Assembly (NCBI RefSeq): GCF_000766945.1
Contig: NZ_ALBT01000058.1
Location: 112,539-176,538, forward strand
Reading direction: 5' to 3'
DNA length: 64,000 nucleotides
Source: Cellvibrio mixtus subsp. mixtus J3-8
GTDB taxonomy: Bacteria; Pseudomonadota; Gammaproteobacteria; Pseudomonadales; Cellvibrionaceae
Shown here piece by piece: positions 63,520-64,000 of this stretch; within the stretch, counting starts at the first letter, position 1; each line of letters starts with the position of its first letter. The translations under genes were made by a program, and so were the position numbers. The notes beneath the pieces are model-generated. The model was not told where the DNA came from. It did not search any database and saw nothing but the letters and a program-made list of their open reading frames with translations.

Positions 63520-64000
63520 ACATCAAACACAGTGACAGCAATGACCGTGTCACCCGCTACGTGGGTGATTTCGCCCTCTACATCCAGACCGGTGGTGCAA
63601 CGCCCACTAGCAAACACGAGTATGTGCATCGCGACCACATTGGTTCTATTGTGGTGATCAGTAAATCCACCGTCAGTGCGGCCACTGATATTAGCTGGCA
63701 AGCCAACGGCGCCTGAGGCGAACGTCGTTACCAGCAATGGAACGGCCCGCTCGACAGCAGCCTGATCCTCACCTCAACGGCGCGTGGTTTTACTGATCAC
63801 GAGCATCTGGATGCAGTGGGATTACTCCACATGAATGGCCGTGTGTATGATCCGGAATTGGGCCGCTTCCTGAGTGCTGATCCGTTTGTGCAGGCGCCGT
63901 ATAATTCGCAGAGTTATAATCGTTATTCGTATGTGTTTAATAACCCGCTGAGTTTTACGGATCCGAGCGGGTATTCCTGTGAATCTTCCAATGTGAAGAT
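63520..64000 (+). pseudogene. Displaced RHS core end with alternative tip, broken by one nonsense codon, continues past the window
   Basis: Downstream of the immunity gene the RHS core reappears from IKHSDSN onward in one frame. Compared with the complete gene it lacks about 19 codons between two YVG sequences (a 57-bp deletion) and has TGA at 63714-63716 where the parent has TGG in [11 protein letters not shown]. After the stop the same frame continues to [17 protein letters not shown] and [11 protein letters not shown], then diverges into a new tip (SCESSNVK) that runs off the end. There is no start codon with a ribosome site. This is the pattern of an orphan RHS tip module. Confidence 0.85.
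63780..63974 (+). repeat. Near-identical direct repeat of RHS core DNA (other copy 62216-62410)
   Basis: The DNA at 63780-63974 matches 62216-62410 without indels (constant offset of 1564 bp) and with only scattered substitutions. It codes for the last part of the RHS core. Recombination between the copies would remove the present tip and immunity gene and attach the alternative tip. Confidence 0.9.

Overview
The window looks like a chromosomal segment from a gammaproteobacterium of the Cellvibrio type (Cellvibrionaceae). Three things point there, all by inference from the sequence alone. The housekeeping block amiB-mutL-miaA-hfq-hflX-hflK-hflC-hisZ-purA has a Pseudomonas/Cellvibrio order. 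There is a secreted CE2-type carbohydrate esterase. One large secreted protein carries a serine-rich linker of the kind common in Cellvibrio.

Layout. (1) 1-4.7 kb: the 3' end of a molybdenum hydroxylase large subunit, a GNAT/methyltransferase pair, a type I methionine aminopeptidase overlapping a ParD-like gene, and a quinone-oxidoreductase-like enzyme. (2) 4.9-9.5 kb: a CE2-like esterase, then a three-gene operon (Tat-exported small subunit, GMC flavoprotein, exported TIM-barrel isomerase-like protein) that resembles 3-keto-glycoside pathways; three 16-bp tandem repeats lie just upstream. (3) 9.8-15.2 kb: an alpha/beta hydrolase, an M14 metallopeptidase and a large propeller/Y_Y_Y/GGDEF sensor. 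(4) 15.2-16.3 kb: a 5'-truncated acetyltransferase whose break lies at one arm of a perfect 32-bp inverted repeat enclosing six GCGTTT hexamers. (5) 16.3-26.5 kb: gnd, queG, a SIMPL protein, a PEP-CTERM VWA protein, a TPR protein, a LytTR regulator, and a PilZ plus DUF1631-like pair. (6) 26.7-44 kb: nnr-tsaE, an EAL protein, a TraF-like porin-type protein and the conserved amiB-to-purA run. (7) 44.4-55.7 kb: a 1203-residue TonB-dependent receptor followed by five tandem flavin-dependent-halogenase-family genes that alternate canonical and degenerate. (8) 55.8-64 kb: a 2434-residue SpvB/FG-GAP/RHS polymorphic toxin, an overlapping Imm27-like immunity gene, and a displaced RHS tip that carries one nonsense codon and runs off the window.

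How the genes work together. Region 7 is the least ordinary part. The halogenase genes overlap or nearly abut, so they should be made together, and the receptor may import or export-sense their substrate. Genes 1, 3 and 5 keep the FAD loop, the catalytic Lys, the WxWxIP signature and the PLEST Glu. Genes 2 and 4 have lost most of these, which suggests partner subunits or altered chemistry rather than five equivalent enzymes. Region 8 shows the usual logic of RHS tip exchange: a long near-identical core repeat, a new tip after DPSGY, and an immunity gene between the two copies. Cyclic-di-GMP signalling recurs through the window (a GGEEF cyclase, a PilZ protein, an EAL phosphodiesterase, a DUF1631-like protein). 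No tRNA, rRNA, CRISPR array, intact insertion sequence or replication origin was seen.
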